A stretch of 64,000 nucleotides of DNA, taken from positions 1 through 64,000 of the forward strand of contig JADDTR010000021.1 of assembly GCA_015345905.1 (NCBI GenBank), written 5' to 3'. This document shows, piece after piece, positions 11,569 through 23,800 of this stretch. Below the pieces are notes generated by a model. The model saw only the letters and a program-made list of their open reading frames with translations, searched no databases and had not been told where the DNA came from. The position numbers and the translations under genes are program-made. This DNA comes from Aotearoamyces nothofagi (lineage: Eukaryota; Ascomycota; Leotiomycetes; Leotiales; Tympanidaceae). Position 1 is the first letter of the stretch. Each line of letters starts with the position of its first letter.

Positions 11569-12431
11569 CGCTACCCGCGCGCGTGCCGTGCTCGCGCACC
11601 CAAGCCCCGCTCAGGCAATCCGCGATCTGTTTCTATCTGCCTCTCTGTCCGGGACGGGATCGAGGCCGGCGGGTACGCAAGGAAGCGGATAGAAGCCGTG
11701 CGGAGCGCGTGCTTGCTTGCTTGCTTGCTCGAGAGGAAAAGGCTGTGGGGTTTTTGTGGCTGTGGGTTGGGGACTCTGCTTCTGCTATTGCTTCTGCCTT
11801 CTGCCTTCTGCGGACGGCGGCGGGGTCGGCGATGTCGCGGGATCCGATCCGAGGTCGCGATAACGGATAAGAGATAAGAGAGACGGGAGGGAGATACTGT
11901 ACTGTAGGTAGATAGATAGCTTATCTTCTCCCTTCTCTTATCGGCGCATCCGTCCGAACGCGCTGGATGCCATCGGATTTAGGGTTTTGGGGCTTGACGG
12001 CCGCTGGGGGGTAGTGCGTGCGTGCGTGCCGAGGAGGACCGGGGGGGCTGGGCTGATTGGCTGGATGGAGGGCGCGGGTCTGTTGTGTGCGTGTACTGTA
12101 GTGAGTGCAATGCACTGCGCTTCGGCTCGTTCTTCGTACAAGTACAACTACAGTACGGTACTGCAGGTGCAGTCCCCGCAATGCAGTTGTTTAATGAGAT
12201 AGAGATGGAAATAGCAGGACGAATCGGCTGTGTGTGGGGAAATCGAGTAATATGCGTGTGAGATGGTAATAGTTCTGCTATATACGAAAAGAATCGCATC
12301 TCAGCCATGCTTTCAGAGCATCGATCTCAGCACCAGTCCTCTCCCATCTCCACTCCCCTCCCCGAAAGCCATCCTCCTAACCGGCCCAATCCCAACCCAT
12401 CCACCCCAGAACACCATCCCAGCACGCCCCC
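11569..12431. other. intergenic, low complexity
   Basis: 863 bp between the reductase start and the permease stop. It is rich in CT and TGC tracts near 11700-11820 and contains the GATA cluster. No gene is seen. Confidence 0.6.
11859..11943. promoter_or_regulatory. GATA-motif cluster upstream of the reductase gene
   Basis: At least eight GATA or TATC cores lie within about 85 bp, including several GATAAG words on both strands (for example at 11859, 11866, 11873, 11911, 11915, 11921 and 11938). They sit about 300 bp upstream of the start codon at 11568. HGATAR pairs are the known binding sites of AreA/NIT2-type nitrogen regulators, so nitrogen control of the reductase gene is plausible but inferred. 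Confidence 0.45.
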
Positions 12432-14278
12432 TCAAATCCGATATCTAAAATGCCTGTTCTCCCTATCCGTCAGATCCTCGAAGCCCTCCAGCGCCTCCTC
12501 CAGCGGCTGCGCGTGGAATCCCTGGCGGTCGCGCTTCTTGTTGTCGAGGTAGCAGAGGGTGGTGTAGATGGCCTGGAGGAAGGCGACGACGCAGTAGCAT
12601 GTCAGCAGGCCGGTGATGGCGGATGGGTAGCGCGGGGATTCCTGGGCGAAGAAGAGGTGGGGGCCGGCGATGTTGCCGCCGCAGTAGAATCTGGCGCGTG
12701 GTTAGGGATGGGGGGGTTTATGTGGTGGGGTTGCAGGGCTTACACAAAGTATAGGCCGAGCACGGTGCTGCGCTTGGTGTGGCCGGCGACGTTTAGTGCG
12801 GGGAGAGTCCAGCTGAGGATGATGGGGCAGCCGAGGGCGTTTTGTAACCAGGCGCATGCGACGAGGCCGTAGCGGTGGTCGAGGCCGATGGTTCTGATGC
12901 CGACGAGACCCGCTATCCCGGGTATACAACCGACTAAAAGTATCCACATCAGCATAGAAGTATATTTTGAAGTGCACAGCTGAAATTTCGCTGGAGGTCG
13001 ACTTACTGATAATGGTTGCGCCGACCATGTTCTTGTACTGTGATAGATAGCCTCCAGCGATGCAGGCCAGCACTTCAAAGGCACCACCGGGCGTCTGAAG
13101 TAGACTGGCTTTAAGAGCGTTGAATCCAAAGCCCTTGATGAGAACAGACAGGAAGTTTGAGACTCCACCGTTCAAAATACCAATGCCTGCAGCGATAAGG
13201 AGTAGGGGATAGGTCTTGATATCAAGGAGCGCCTCTGTTACTTGGCGAGGCAGGAACTTGGTATGCTTCAGGCCAGTTTTGTTACGGGAGATGCGCCATA
13301 CAGCTACGACACGCTCGTATTCGCTGAACATCTTTCCATTGTGAGGCCCGTCTGGGAGCCAGAGAATGATGACCACTCCCCACGCCATCGTTATTGCTCC
13401 GACCACCTATTGATATCAGAGCGGGCTGATTACAAGGCGAGATAAAGGGGTTCAGAGGAACTACTCACCAGATAGATAAGTTTCCAATTTGGCACAGCTA
13501 GACCATCAACATGGCCAAGGCCGTACGCCAAAAGAGCGCCGATGATACTCGAAACACCATTAACAGACAGCCAGAACGAGGTTCGAAGAGTCTGTTCCTG
13601 TCGCGTCCACAGCATCGACGTTAGGAGGATCCAAGCCGGCGAGACACACGACTCAACGAAGCCGAGAAAGAAGCGGACGGCGAAGAATCCAGAGAAGTTG
13701 AAGACTGCTGCTTGGAGCATGCAGATGGCGCCCCAGATGAAGAGCATGCTGCCGATGAATTTGCCGATAGGGAGGCGCTGCAAGGCAAGATTTGAAGGGT
13801 AGGCTCCGACGAGCCAGCCGAAATAGAGAGCTGATGCGACCCAGGAGTAGTCGTCTCCTGTCATGTGCGTATCGGATTGCAAGCCGTATGCATTCGAATA
13901 ATTAAGTCTGCAGATGATATTAGATCAGTATATCCTTCGGTTCTATGATTGGATTCGCACGTTTGCTTGTCTAAGAAACTAAGCATGTATGTAGTCATCA
14001 TCTATAGTGCTATTAGGCGCGAAGATCCCGAGTTGATAGAGGGCATGAAATACCATTGGGAGCACGATGAAGTCTAGCTTTCTCCTGACCTTGATGGCAT
14101 CGATCTCGAGTTGAGCAACATCGTATTGGAGAGCCTGTTGGAACAATCCAAGTCCAATATCGGCATGATCATTGACTTCGGCCTTAGTAGCTATATTGGG
14201 GGTATCACTTTGGGCGAATGCTTCTGCCTCGTTGGAGATAACTACCTCGGAAGATGTTGTCTTCTCTATATCTGCCAT
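12432..14278 (-). CDS. MFS permease, Dal5/allantoate (anion:cation symporter) type
   Basis: Twelve-helix plasma-membrane transporter of the Dal5-like anion:cation symporter family, which includes allantoate, nicotinate and pantothenate carriers. Exons (complement): 14278-14054, 14001-13961, 13907-13469, 13406-13007, 12933-12744 and 12690-12432, all phase-consistent, giving 517 aa. Hallmarks are MMTTYMLSFLDKQTLNYSNA spanning the 41-bp second exon, SWVASALYFGWLVGAYPSNL, RFFLGFVESCVSPAWILLTS with TRQEQTLRTSFWLSVNG, the central ERVVAVWRISRNKTG loop, and late helices such as GNIAGPHLFFAQESPRY. The soluble N-terminus (MADIEKTT...) lacks a signal peptide, as usual. An earlier in-frame ATG at 14461 would add 61 unlikely residues. 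Substrate unknown; the reductase next door hints at a pantoate/pantothenate-like acid. Confidence 0.94.
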
Positions 14279-16041
14279 ATTCTTATGCTGGAATGAGCTG
14301 AGAGATTCTGTTAGCATCCAGTAAGATGTTTGCTGTTGGTTATAGATGTCAGCCTCGTATGTTGCTATGATAAGCCTCTCAAGGATATGGCTGATACCTA
14401 TTGACTGTCTAACTGAGATTATCAACGTGGACCCAGTCGTAGAATAATCGACAGTCAACAAAGTTATACTCTACCTCGCTATGCTCGGCTGCTCCCACAG
14501 GCGGATAGATTATGCTCCCTTCCACATCGGAGGACCGATAGATATCTGATAACAAAATTGTCCCAAAAGTAACAATTGATATGTTGTCTATCCCTGTATG
14601 TAAATATTAAGAAGAACATGCGAGAATATGCAACGGGGATATTCAATTATAGCAATGATCAGCGGATAGCATAGATAGAGGAAATATGGCCAATCGTATC
14701 GGCCATTGTTATTATACTCGCTAATGAGACAGAATATACGCATCTCGTATATGCCGATACAAGCATACAGTGTTGGCAAAGGCCTGTTGACTATGCCCTG
14801 ATATAATAAATACCATGCCGAGGGGTTTCATACTCTATGAGCATGTGCTTGACGCATTTCTCCTGTGCAGACCCATGGGGACGGAGACGGGAATTGAACT
14901 TTCGATTGCCCTCCTTCGGGCGCGTCATCTTCGCGGATACCGAGTTCTTGAATATGTAAAGTTAAGATAGGTCGAACCTTAAGCAATATAGATGGAAAGG
15001 CCTCGGCATCGCTCCCAGCGGCGGTAATAGTGAGCTCAGTCCTCGAATCAGGGCTCTCGGATCTCGAACGACAAGAATAGAGCGCAGTCAAGACAACAGC
15101 TGTCGGGTATGTATTCAGACGTAATACTCGGCGGCAAATCAGGCTGGAACTATGGCGCTTGGTTGTCCAAGTCATCGAGAAGATACAGCCACAGTCACAT
15201 GGGCAGCGGTTGGCAGTCATGCCAGTTGCACGACAACATCTGGCGCAGCAGACGAGCATGAGGACCACTGAGATTGCATTTTTGGCTTGCCTCGGATTGC
15301 TCTTCTGGCAAGGCGGTCCTCGAATGGTCTATTCGTCATGGTTGAAACCACAGATCGCAAAGAGCATGCATCCTTTGTCGGGCATCGCGCTCCAGCTGGA
15401 GACTTTGAAGGAGACAGAGAGTAATTTTATATTCAGCCGCGATTTCAATGCGAGAGATGCACAAACACAAACATGTCCGTTGCAAAGAGTATCTTAGGTC
15501 TTCAGTAGGCTGATCATGTGAACCAGACACACGTGACAAGAAAGCGAAACCAACCCCGGTCCGACCTAAGATCCGATGCTGTCGAGGGGTAGCGGGACGA
15601 TTGATCGGATAGATAGCTTAAGCGGGCCGAGCGCACCAATTACCTTGTGCCGTTCTCTTAAGCTATCAAAATATGGGTTGGAAGATCGATATGGCTTAAC
15701 GTGGCTTAACATGTCTTCTTATGTCCACATTTGCCCGCAGCTCGAGGATCTGATAAGTCGAGTCTAGAAGGCTAAACAGCTGAACCACGACGTCTTGTAC
15801 ACAGCGTGTACATATGGCGACAGCGATGGCGATGACGATGGCGAAAGCGATAGCGGTAGCGGTATATAGCTATCTGTAGTTATCCAAGCTATCACTTCTC
15901 CACACTCAGCCCTCCGTTTTATTAGCCTTTGCAAAACTACAGCCCTCCTCATTTTGCTAGCTTGAGCATATTAATTATCCAGTATTCTTATATTCTGTTT
16001 GGCCTCGTTTTGCCATTCTCATCCAGCCGGTATAAGTAGCC
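14279..16041. other. intergenic, one doubtful ORF
   Basis: No gene can be supported. The reverse strand has an open frame at 14828-15268 with a Cys-rich start (CCARCCRATGM, then CPCDCGC), which might be an exon of an unrecognised gene, but codon pattern and homology are unconvincing. The right end (15780-15900) carries imperfect GCGAT and TATAGCTA repeats that probably belong to the amidase promoter. Confidence 0.4.
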
Positions 16042-17821
16042 ATGCCCTCCAAAACATGGCAAAGCATAGCAGCGGCCAAGAAAGCAGAGCAGGCTGCGCG
16101 GATTCCGGCAGAGTGGAAATTGAGCGAGAAGGCCTTTCCTTCCGAAGGCACCGTTGATCTTCGGCCGGTCGCCGCATCGTCGGGGATCTTGTCGGCGCGG
16201 GAATTGAAGATCACAGGAGACTATGATGCGACGGCGTTGGCAGAGGAGATTGCGGAAGGCACGTACACCGCCGTCGAGGTCGCCACGGCATATTGCAAAC
16301 GTGCGGCCATTGGGCAGCAGGTTTGCAATACGTTGACTGAGATTATGTTCCTGGATGCCATTGAGGCGGCGAAGAAGCTTGATGAGCATTTTGTAAAGAC
16401 GGGGAAGACGGTTGGGCCGCTTCATGGCATACCGATGACCTTCAAGGTACTCTTGCTTGGAATTAATATTGTTCTTTGCAATATGCTCATTTTAAATAGG
16501 AATGCTTCCACGTTAAAGGTTACGATGCGAGCGACGGATATATCTCGAGGACTTTCGATCCTTCAACCTATGATTCATACTTGATTGAAATTGTTCGCGC
16601 TGCCGGTGCAGTAGTGATTGCTAAAACTAATACCCCACAAACAATGCTGGTGGCAGAATCAGATAACAATGTTTTTGGACGGACAAAGAATCCTGTCGTA
16701 TCGCACCTGACCTGTGGTGGAAGCAGTGGTGGAGAGGGTTCAAATATGGCTTTCCGTGGTAGCGCACTTGGTATCGGTACAGATGTCGGGGGGTCGATCC
16801 GGTACGTCGTGTCCACACCAAGAATCTATAATATATGTCTTACTGGTTTGAAACAGAATACCTGGCGCTGCAAATGGCACATATGCTTATAAGCCAACTT
16901 TTGGAATCCTCCCCATGTTCGGCTACGCAGCTTCGGGCTGGACTGGGATGCAAACAGGCGTCCCAGCTGTCGTTGGGCCTCTCGGAACTTCTGTCCGAGA
17001 CTTGGTTCTCCTTTCACGTGTTGCTCGTGCCGCTCAACCATGGCTCGTAGACCCAGCAGTTATCCCTGGTATTTTCGAGCGGGGAACCGTATCTCGAAAA
17101 CCCGTAGTGGGAGTCATCCACAAGAGCGGCCTGACACCACATCCTCCCATTCGACGCGCCATCCGTGAAGCAGCAGCCAAACTGCAAGCCGCTGGCTTTG
17201 AAGTCAAGGACTTCACTCCTCCCGGTTTTGACGATATTTGTCTGATTACCAGACAGCTGTTCACTCTTGACGGCCTGTCATATCCCAAGAAAGAGTTAGA
17301 GAAGGCCGGCGAGCCTGTCGTGCAGTCTGTTCAAAATATCGGGTTCTGGAATCTACCAGCGAAGACGCCCGAGGAATCGTGGGCGTGGAATACGAAGAAA
17401 TTGGCCATCCAGAAGCAGATGTTGGATCGTTGGGTAGAAGCCAAAGTTGATGTTGTGTTGTGTCCGGCCGGACCGCATACAGCTGTCCAACCAGGCCAGT
17501 GGACGAGTGATCTATACACTGTTGCCTGGAACGCAGTTGATTATCCGGCTGTTATTATCCCTTTCACCAAAGCAGATGCGAACCTAGATTTGAAAGATAC
17601 CGAGTTTGTTCCGTTGTCAGCCAATGACGAAGCCGTTCAAGCTCTCTGTAAGTTTCGACTATCCTACCCTTTTTTTAGTGAGCCCACGATGCTAATTTAT
17701 GCGAGACGACCCAAGCCTCATGGCTGGCGCGCCTGCTGGACTCCAGATTGTAGGGCCCAGGCTAGGCGATGAGCAACTTTTGAAGGACGTAGAGCTGATA
17801 GATCAAGTGTTGAACGCCTGA
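16042..17821 (+). CDS. amidase (amidase-signature family)
   Basis: Hydrolase of the amidase-signature superfamily, which splits carboxamides to acid and ammonia with a Ser-cisSer-Lys triad. Exons are 16042-16446, 16500-16801, 16857-17647 and 17706-17821, giving 537 aa, the usual size for fungal acetamidase-like enzymes. The lysine lies in GPLHGIPMTFK at the end of exon 1. The Gly/Ser signature follows as LTCGGSSGGEGSNMAFRGSA, then GIGTDVGGSIRIPGAANGTY with the nucleophilic Ser, spanning the second intron. The conserved C-terminal MAGAPAGLQIVGPRLGDEQL is in the last exon. There is no signal peptide, so it is probably cytosolic. Such enzymes serve nitrogen acquisition. It lies about 1.8 kb from the Dal5-type permease and is transcribed away from it. 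Confidence 0.95.
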
Positions 17822-18323
17822 AAGGCTCTCACTATATAGTTGAGACTATTTACTGTCAAGATAGATAGATACCATTGCAATATAGAGATATTCATGTTCC
17901 GAGGTCTGCAAGACGTTCTATGGTGGAGGTACCTCGCCTAGTCTAAGTTTTGACGCTTAGAGTTTCTCCCGTATACTCTAGTGGTTAATGCATCCTGCAG
18001 ATACCTACGTTCATGGGCATGTTACATGAGGGGAATGTTTGTAATGGTGGTTCTAGTATCGCTAAGCATTAGCCAAAGCCAAATATTTTCCCATATAAGC
18101 CGCGGATTGCCCCTCCCTCTCTCTTTCCTCTTCATCACAAAGTCTTCATATTCTCACAACTCTTGCTTGTTTTCTCGAATATCCAGACCATCCTCCTCTC
18201 CCATTACCATCTCGTACGCTTTACTTACTTGAACAACAATTCTAATGAGCGTATCAACCGCCTTACCTCTCATCTACACTGGCATTAAAATCCACTCAGA
18301 CTCGCCATCTTCATATTGTCAAG

Positions 18324-19008
18324 ATGCAATCAGCCGGGCCACCCAGAATCACTCTCCTGAATACTGCAATAAATACTGCAACCTGGACAGCAAACCTCAG
18401 AAGCCGTCTAGAACAAGGCTCTGATGCTGTTGTGACCTTGATAGACCATTACGGGTGGTTCTACACGGATGACTAGCAAGCAAACCCAGGAACTCTATCC
18501 CGGTTAGGCTTGCTCATCTACTGGACGCTCCGAGTTACCACCGAGATCTCCAAAGATTATCTCTTCTGCGTCGAAACCGTAAGTCTTCTTCCCATCCCTA
18601 CCAGCAGCTCCCCGTCTAACCCACCAGGTCTTCACGCCCGGAAGTCCAACGTCGGCTTTCCATATCTACGAGTAGTTCGTCGCCATCTTAGCGTGGGAGT
18701 ATTACAGCATCAAGACAATGTTTAACGCCCGCTTCGCCGCGTACATCTGGCGCGAGCAGACTGCCAAAGCCGGTATCGTCCTCCCCGTGCCCTCCCTGAC
18801 AGAGGAGGAAGTTTCGGAGCTGGTCAGGACGCCGGGGTTTGGTGTTGGCGGTCCGGGAAGGGGTGAAAATCTTGACCCGAGACCAAATCTCCTGGCGCAG
18901 CGCTTCGAGGAATTCCAAGCAAGGACGGCTTGTTCTTCCCCGGCGGTGCCTAAGAAGAAGAGCCACCTCGACTACTTGCCGTCGCGGCAACCTCAATCGT
19001 TTAGATAG
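18324..19008 (+). pseudogene. hypothetical small gene with an in-frame stop
   Basis: A protein-like frame starts at the ATG at 18324 (MQSAGPPRITLLNTA) and continues through GLLIYWTLRVTTEISKDYLF to 18578. It can be joined by a 97-bp GT-AG intron to 18676 (FVAILAWEYYSIKTMFNARF) and ends at 19008. One TAG interrupts it at 18474-18476, 50 codons in, although the frame on both sides reads as protein. A CAG-to-TAG change is the simplest cause. Alternatives are a further intron removing the stop, or a shorter gene starting at the ATG at 18718. I do not recognise the family. The second part is charged and Pro-rich (VPSLTEEEVSELVRT). Confidence 0.4.
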
Positions 19009-19417
19009 ATTGATGAGTGCTGCTTTTCCATCATATCAATCCTACATTGAAGTTAAACAGTCTTTTTGGGGGGATTCTTTTTTGGAAGTCTGTGTGGACT
19101 GTGTTGGTTATTTCTGATATGGATGTGTTTTATATGGCGCTACCGAGCTAATGTCTTGGATAACTGCTAAAGGCATAAAAGACCCCTACATAATTCAGTG
19201 TTTGTTCCTATTTGATTATAGTTGTGAAACTGTGCCTGAGAGTTTGAGAGTGTTCGGATTATGAAGCCATTTCCAGAACTACGACTTTATACAGCCGGGG
19301 ATATACAGTAAATCCCAGCGCGGCAGCTCCCGCGCCCGCCTCGCCTAGCCCGTCAGCCTTGCGCATCCAACAGTAACCAGCCAATGGCCTCCCCGCCTTC
19401 CACATACACACCTCGCA

Positions 19418-20446
19418 ATGCCTCCCATCCCCGCCCTTCCCACTCCTCGCATTGTAATATACCATCAAACCCACCACACGCCTGATGGCGTCCCCATTTC
19501 CGTGCTCCCGCTCGTGACACAGCCCAGCACCTGTCCCACGCACCTCATCCTCGCCGCCATCCACCTCAACGACCCGCCCGGCAGCATCACGCTCAACGAC
19601 CACATCCCAGCCCACCCGCGCAACCAGACGCTCTGGGCTGAGCTCTGCGTCCTGCGCGCTGCGGGCGTCAAGGTCCTCGGCATGCTCGGCGGCGCCGCGA
19701 AGGGCTCCTTCACGCGCCTCGATCAGGACGAGCAGACGTTTGAGCTGTACTACCTGCCCCTGCGCGATCTGGTCCGCGAGCGCCAGTTTGACGGCCTCGA
19801 TCTTGATGTCGAGGAGCCCATGACGCTGGCTGGCGTTATCAGGCTGATTGATCGCTTGAAGGCGGATTTTGGAGCGGACTTCATCGTGACGCTGGCGCCG
19901 GTGGCGGCTGCACTGCTGTCGAATCGGCCGGAGCATAATCTCAGCGGCTTTGATTATGAGGCGCTGGAGGTGATGCGGGGACGGGAGATTGGGTGGTACA
20001 ATACGCAGTTTTACTGTGGATGGGGCGATATGAGCTCGACGCTTGGGTATGATACTATTGTTGCGAGAGGCTATCATCCGAGTAAGGTTGTGGTGGGGAT
20101 GGTGACGAATCCTGGGAATGGGGCGGGGTGGGTGCCGTTTTCGATACTGCAGGAGGTGTTGCTGAATCTGAAGGGGAGGTATGGGGATGCTTTTGGGGGT
20201 GTGATGGGCTGGGAATACTTTAATAGTTTGCCGGGAGATAGGGAGAGGCCTTGGGAGTGGGCAACGTTTATGTTTAGGAATGTAAGGGCAAGATTAATGC
20301 TTCCAGAGGTACAGAAAAAGACGGTGGTTGAGACGAAAAGAGTCGAGTCCGAGAGCCTGTTTGCTGTCATTGACGGAGACATTAGAGAAGAAGCATCGCT
20401 CCCAATGTCATTTGAGTACTTCACTGATGATAGCGTAGATGAATAG
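19418..20446 (+). CDS. glycoside hydrolase family 18 protein, intracellular
   Basis: TIM-barrel glycosidase of family GH18 (chitinase / endo-beta-N-acetylglucosaminidase). One exon, 342 aa. The catalytic signature DxxDxDxE is intact as DGLDLDVEE, residues 125-133, with Glu132 as the expected proton donor. Other barrel strands are VIYHQTHH near the start, THLILAAIHLND, VKVLGMLGG, FIVTLAPVAA, WYNTQFYCGWG and GGVMGWEYFNS. No signal peptide is visible, so it is probably cytosolic. That fits the fungal endo-N-acetylglucosaminidase-like subgroup better than secreted chitinases, and processing of free N-glycans is one possibility. There is no partner gene nearby. Confidence 0.92.
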   Translation: MPPIPALPTPRIVIYHQTHHTPDGVPISVLPLVTQPSTCPTHLILAAIHLNDPPGSITLNDHIPAHPRNQTLWAELCVLRAAGVKVLGMLGGAAKGSFTRLDQDEQTFELYYLPLRDLVRERQFDGLDLDVEEPMTLAGVIRLIDRLKADFGADFIVTLAPVAAALLSNRPEHNLSGFDYEALEVMRGREIGWYNTQFYCGWGDMSSTLGYDTIVARGYHPSKVVVGMVTNPGNGAGWVPFSILQEVLLNLKGRYGDAFGGVMGWEYFNSLPGDRERPWEWATFMFRNVRARLMLPEVQKKTVVETKRVESESLFAVIDGDIREEASLPMSFEYFTDDSVDE

Positions 20447-20873
20447 AAGGAATGTATTGTTATGTCTGTATCTGTCTGCTTCCCCAGGTGTTCTCTCGAG
20501 TGTACTCGGTCTTTGGTGAAGGTGTGTATGCTATGCAATACGTCCTGGCTTCCACAGATAGATGAAACCATTTGAGTACAGATAATCCCTCATGGCCTTC
20601 AATATTTCATTCCACCTAAGACATGACGTGTCAATGACATCCTGGCTTGCATGTAGTTGCCCTGAAATCAAAAATCTGATACAGTTAAGTTCCTAAGTTG
20701 GTTAAGTTCCTCAGTTCATGATGAGATAGATGTAATCTCATCACGTGATCACGCGACAGACTAGGGTTCTTCCACGCGAGGCCGTTTCTTCCACTTCCAA
20801 TGTCGCGTTTTGCCACTCCCGATAAGTAAACCAGCATTGAAGAAGCCACGCATGGAAGCCAAGCTCAAGTAGC

Positions 20874-23800
20874 ATGGCCATGTCGCGAGCTGCTGCTGAG
20901 CAGATAGCTATCGAGGGCGCTGGAGAAAGCCAAGATACGCAGGCCTTTGCAGCTGTGTACAAGACAGCAATCGGATATGACTGGGGTACGGTATGTGAAT
21001 TGACCATCCGAGACGCGAGATCTGCATGTCATTCAGCACTGCGTCTTCTGCAAGGATGGCACTGACTGTATCTTAAGGTTCCTTCAGCCGACGCGGTGGA
21101 AGATGAAGATGGAGATGAACATGTCGCATCTCGTGTGTCTTTCCAACACAAGAATCAAGCAGCGTCTCTACGTAGCACCGATGTACCTGATTCCGCTGCA
21201 TATATCCAACAAGCCCGCGGCCAACCCGATAAGCCATTTCCAATACCTGCAGACGGATTGCCTTCGCTAAATACCGCGTCTCCCTCGAGCGATGACAATA
21301 AGCATATAGAGCCTATCGAACTTCTATCATTTCCTCTTGCCCCCAGTCAGAACGAATGCATCTCTGCTGAGGCACCAGCATTCAAGCGTGTTGTCCGTGA
21401 TAGTAGTGGAAAAGTCCGCCGGTACGATGCGGAAGCAAGGAAACCCTTAATCTCACGATCACAACAGTTTCCCTCTAGCAAAATGGAGGACTATCTTGGT
21501 AGTGATGGTAGTGCTTTCTCAACAACCCAAGAGAATGATAGGATGGCATACCAGAAATATCGTCAGGCACAGGCTGAGTCACAACCACCTGGCTTAGTCA
21601 ACCACGAATATCGTCAAGATGGTGATCGACCTCCTGAATCGAGCAATGCCGAATCACCAAAATCCGATGCGGAGGGTTCGCAAAGTTACAAAGAAGACGA
21701 TACTGGCTACGTCAGATTTTCGAACATCATCCCTCCGGTTGTTATGAACGATTCCCTAAATAAGATCAACATGGGAGATAATTCTCATGGCCATCCAAGC
21801 GCTGCCTTTTTTCTGAGAGACGCCCTTGAACCCCAAACACCTGCGCAGCCCAAGCCTCCTCTCCAGCACAGCGGATTTGTTTTGGGCGGTACGCAAATGT
21901 TTGCTGCTTCTTCACCTCAGGGAGAAGATTTGCCAGAACCTAGTTCTTCGCGGCCTTCGCCTGACATCTACAATGAGATGCGATCTCTAAAACAAGTCGC
22001 ATCATCGCCATTGATTCGACGGTCGGATGAGCTGCAGCCCTCGGTTAATGAGACTTGTGTTATTTTCTCATCTCCTATTGGATCTCAATCCAGCCCAAGA
22101 TCTACAAGGAAGCATATCAGTTGTGCCTCTATCTATGACAATCACGATGACAGCCCAATTGTGCGGCCGGCTAAGCGCTTTCCCTTGATGCCTTCGCTCC
22201 GTAGTGAGGCTCCTGAACCTCTGGACAGCTATATATCTCGCAAGGAATCTCAAGAAAAAAGGCAGCAGCTGCAGAGGAGTCTCTCTGCTGATGACGGAAG
22301 TGATGCATCAGAGGAAGACTCTGATGGAGAAGCTGAGCTTAACCGTCGCATAAAATTAAAGAGAGCGCTTGCGGAACAAGGCCTTGCGAGTATCAACGTT
22401 TCTGCAACTCCCCGTCTAGCTCTTATCTCCAGTGATAATGTAGAGGTTCCTGGGACTGGACGCCGCCGAAGCCTCTCAGAGGAGTATATTGCTCAATGTA
22501 CTGGGGTGGATGCAAGAGATTCTCAGAAACAAGAAACTACGATTGCAGACTCGCAATGTTTGCCCAGGATTGAAAGTCGCCGCGAGCGCCACCCGGTTTC
22601 CTCTCCAAAGCCTAGTAAAGGTTCCGAAATAGGGTCTGTTGATAGCTTTGTTATGCCTCATCATTCTAGCAACAGTACCGGAACGTCGCCTTGTAAGAAT
22701 AAATGTGGTACTGCTGAGCAGCTTCCTAGTCTTCAAGAACGTTCGGAATCCGAAGCTACTGCAAGTGATGGCGAGAACTCTAAAGCATCTCTTGGAACGC
22801 CAAACACACAAGCTTTGAGAGAAATGTCCGCAAATAGAAATGATCTACGCACACCCGCTGCGCACAAGGGATCACATCTCCACCCCGGTGATGGAATGGT
22901 ACCAGAGACAAGTCCTCTTGATGTCAGCCTGCACCCTTTTTCAGACATTGCCAACGAACCCAGCCCTATAACTCCTCACCCTGATGTTGACTATGGTCTC
23001 TTTGAAAGAGATAGCCATGAAGATGAATTTGATAGAGTGATAAACTCTTCATCTCCACCCCAGCAAGCTAACCGACGCCCACTTAGGCGTACCAAGTTCA
23101 TCAAGGATGCCAGGTACGGAAGCTCTTTGTTTAAACCTCTGATCCCTAGTCCTGCTCAAGCTGTCGAGCGGGAGCCAACCCCCATCGAAGCCAACGTGAA
23201 AGGCCATGGCCAAAGCACAAGTGATAAAGCCGCAGAGACTGTTACTACTCCTGACAGTCTAGCAACTGGTCTTCCTTCTGCATCTACATTAGCTGTTGCA
23301 GATGATGCTAGTAAGATAACTGAAGATCCCTCTGAATCTATGGTGGTTGAGCAGGAAGAGGAAGAACCCCCACAGGAGTCGGTTCAAGCTATGGATGGTC
23401 CCAGACGAAGATCTGGCGAGAAACGCAAAGCTTCGTTACTAACCATAGGCGGAGCTGACATTGAGACACCAGCCGTAGGGCAAAAATATGCCGCAGAGGA
23501 TGACCAACCTAAAGCTAAACGTTCTGGGTTGAGATCTGTGGTGCAACGTAGGAAATCAGCGCGAGCCTTGAGCGAGGAAAGAGATGTGGCCAACTCTGCA
23601 AAGAAGCTGTCAAATCCACAATTGGAGATCAAACCTTCGAAATCAGGAAGCAAAGATCTTAAAGACAGTGTGAGAACTTCGAGAAATAGGAATATTGGTT
23701 TTAATGAAGCAACCCCAAGCCACATGCCACAAGCATTCAATGCAAGGAAGATTAGGCGATCCTCAAGACAAGCATCAGTCAACATCAGCGACAAAGCCAA

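Noticed and set aside
14828-15268. Cys-rich reverse-strand open frame as a zinc protein gene
   Set aside because: The cysteines do not form a known spacing, the rest is compositionally odd, and no splice partners or homologous blocks are visible.
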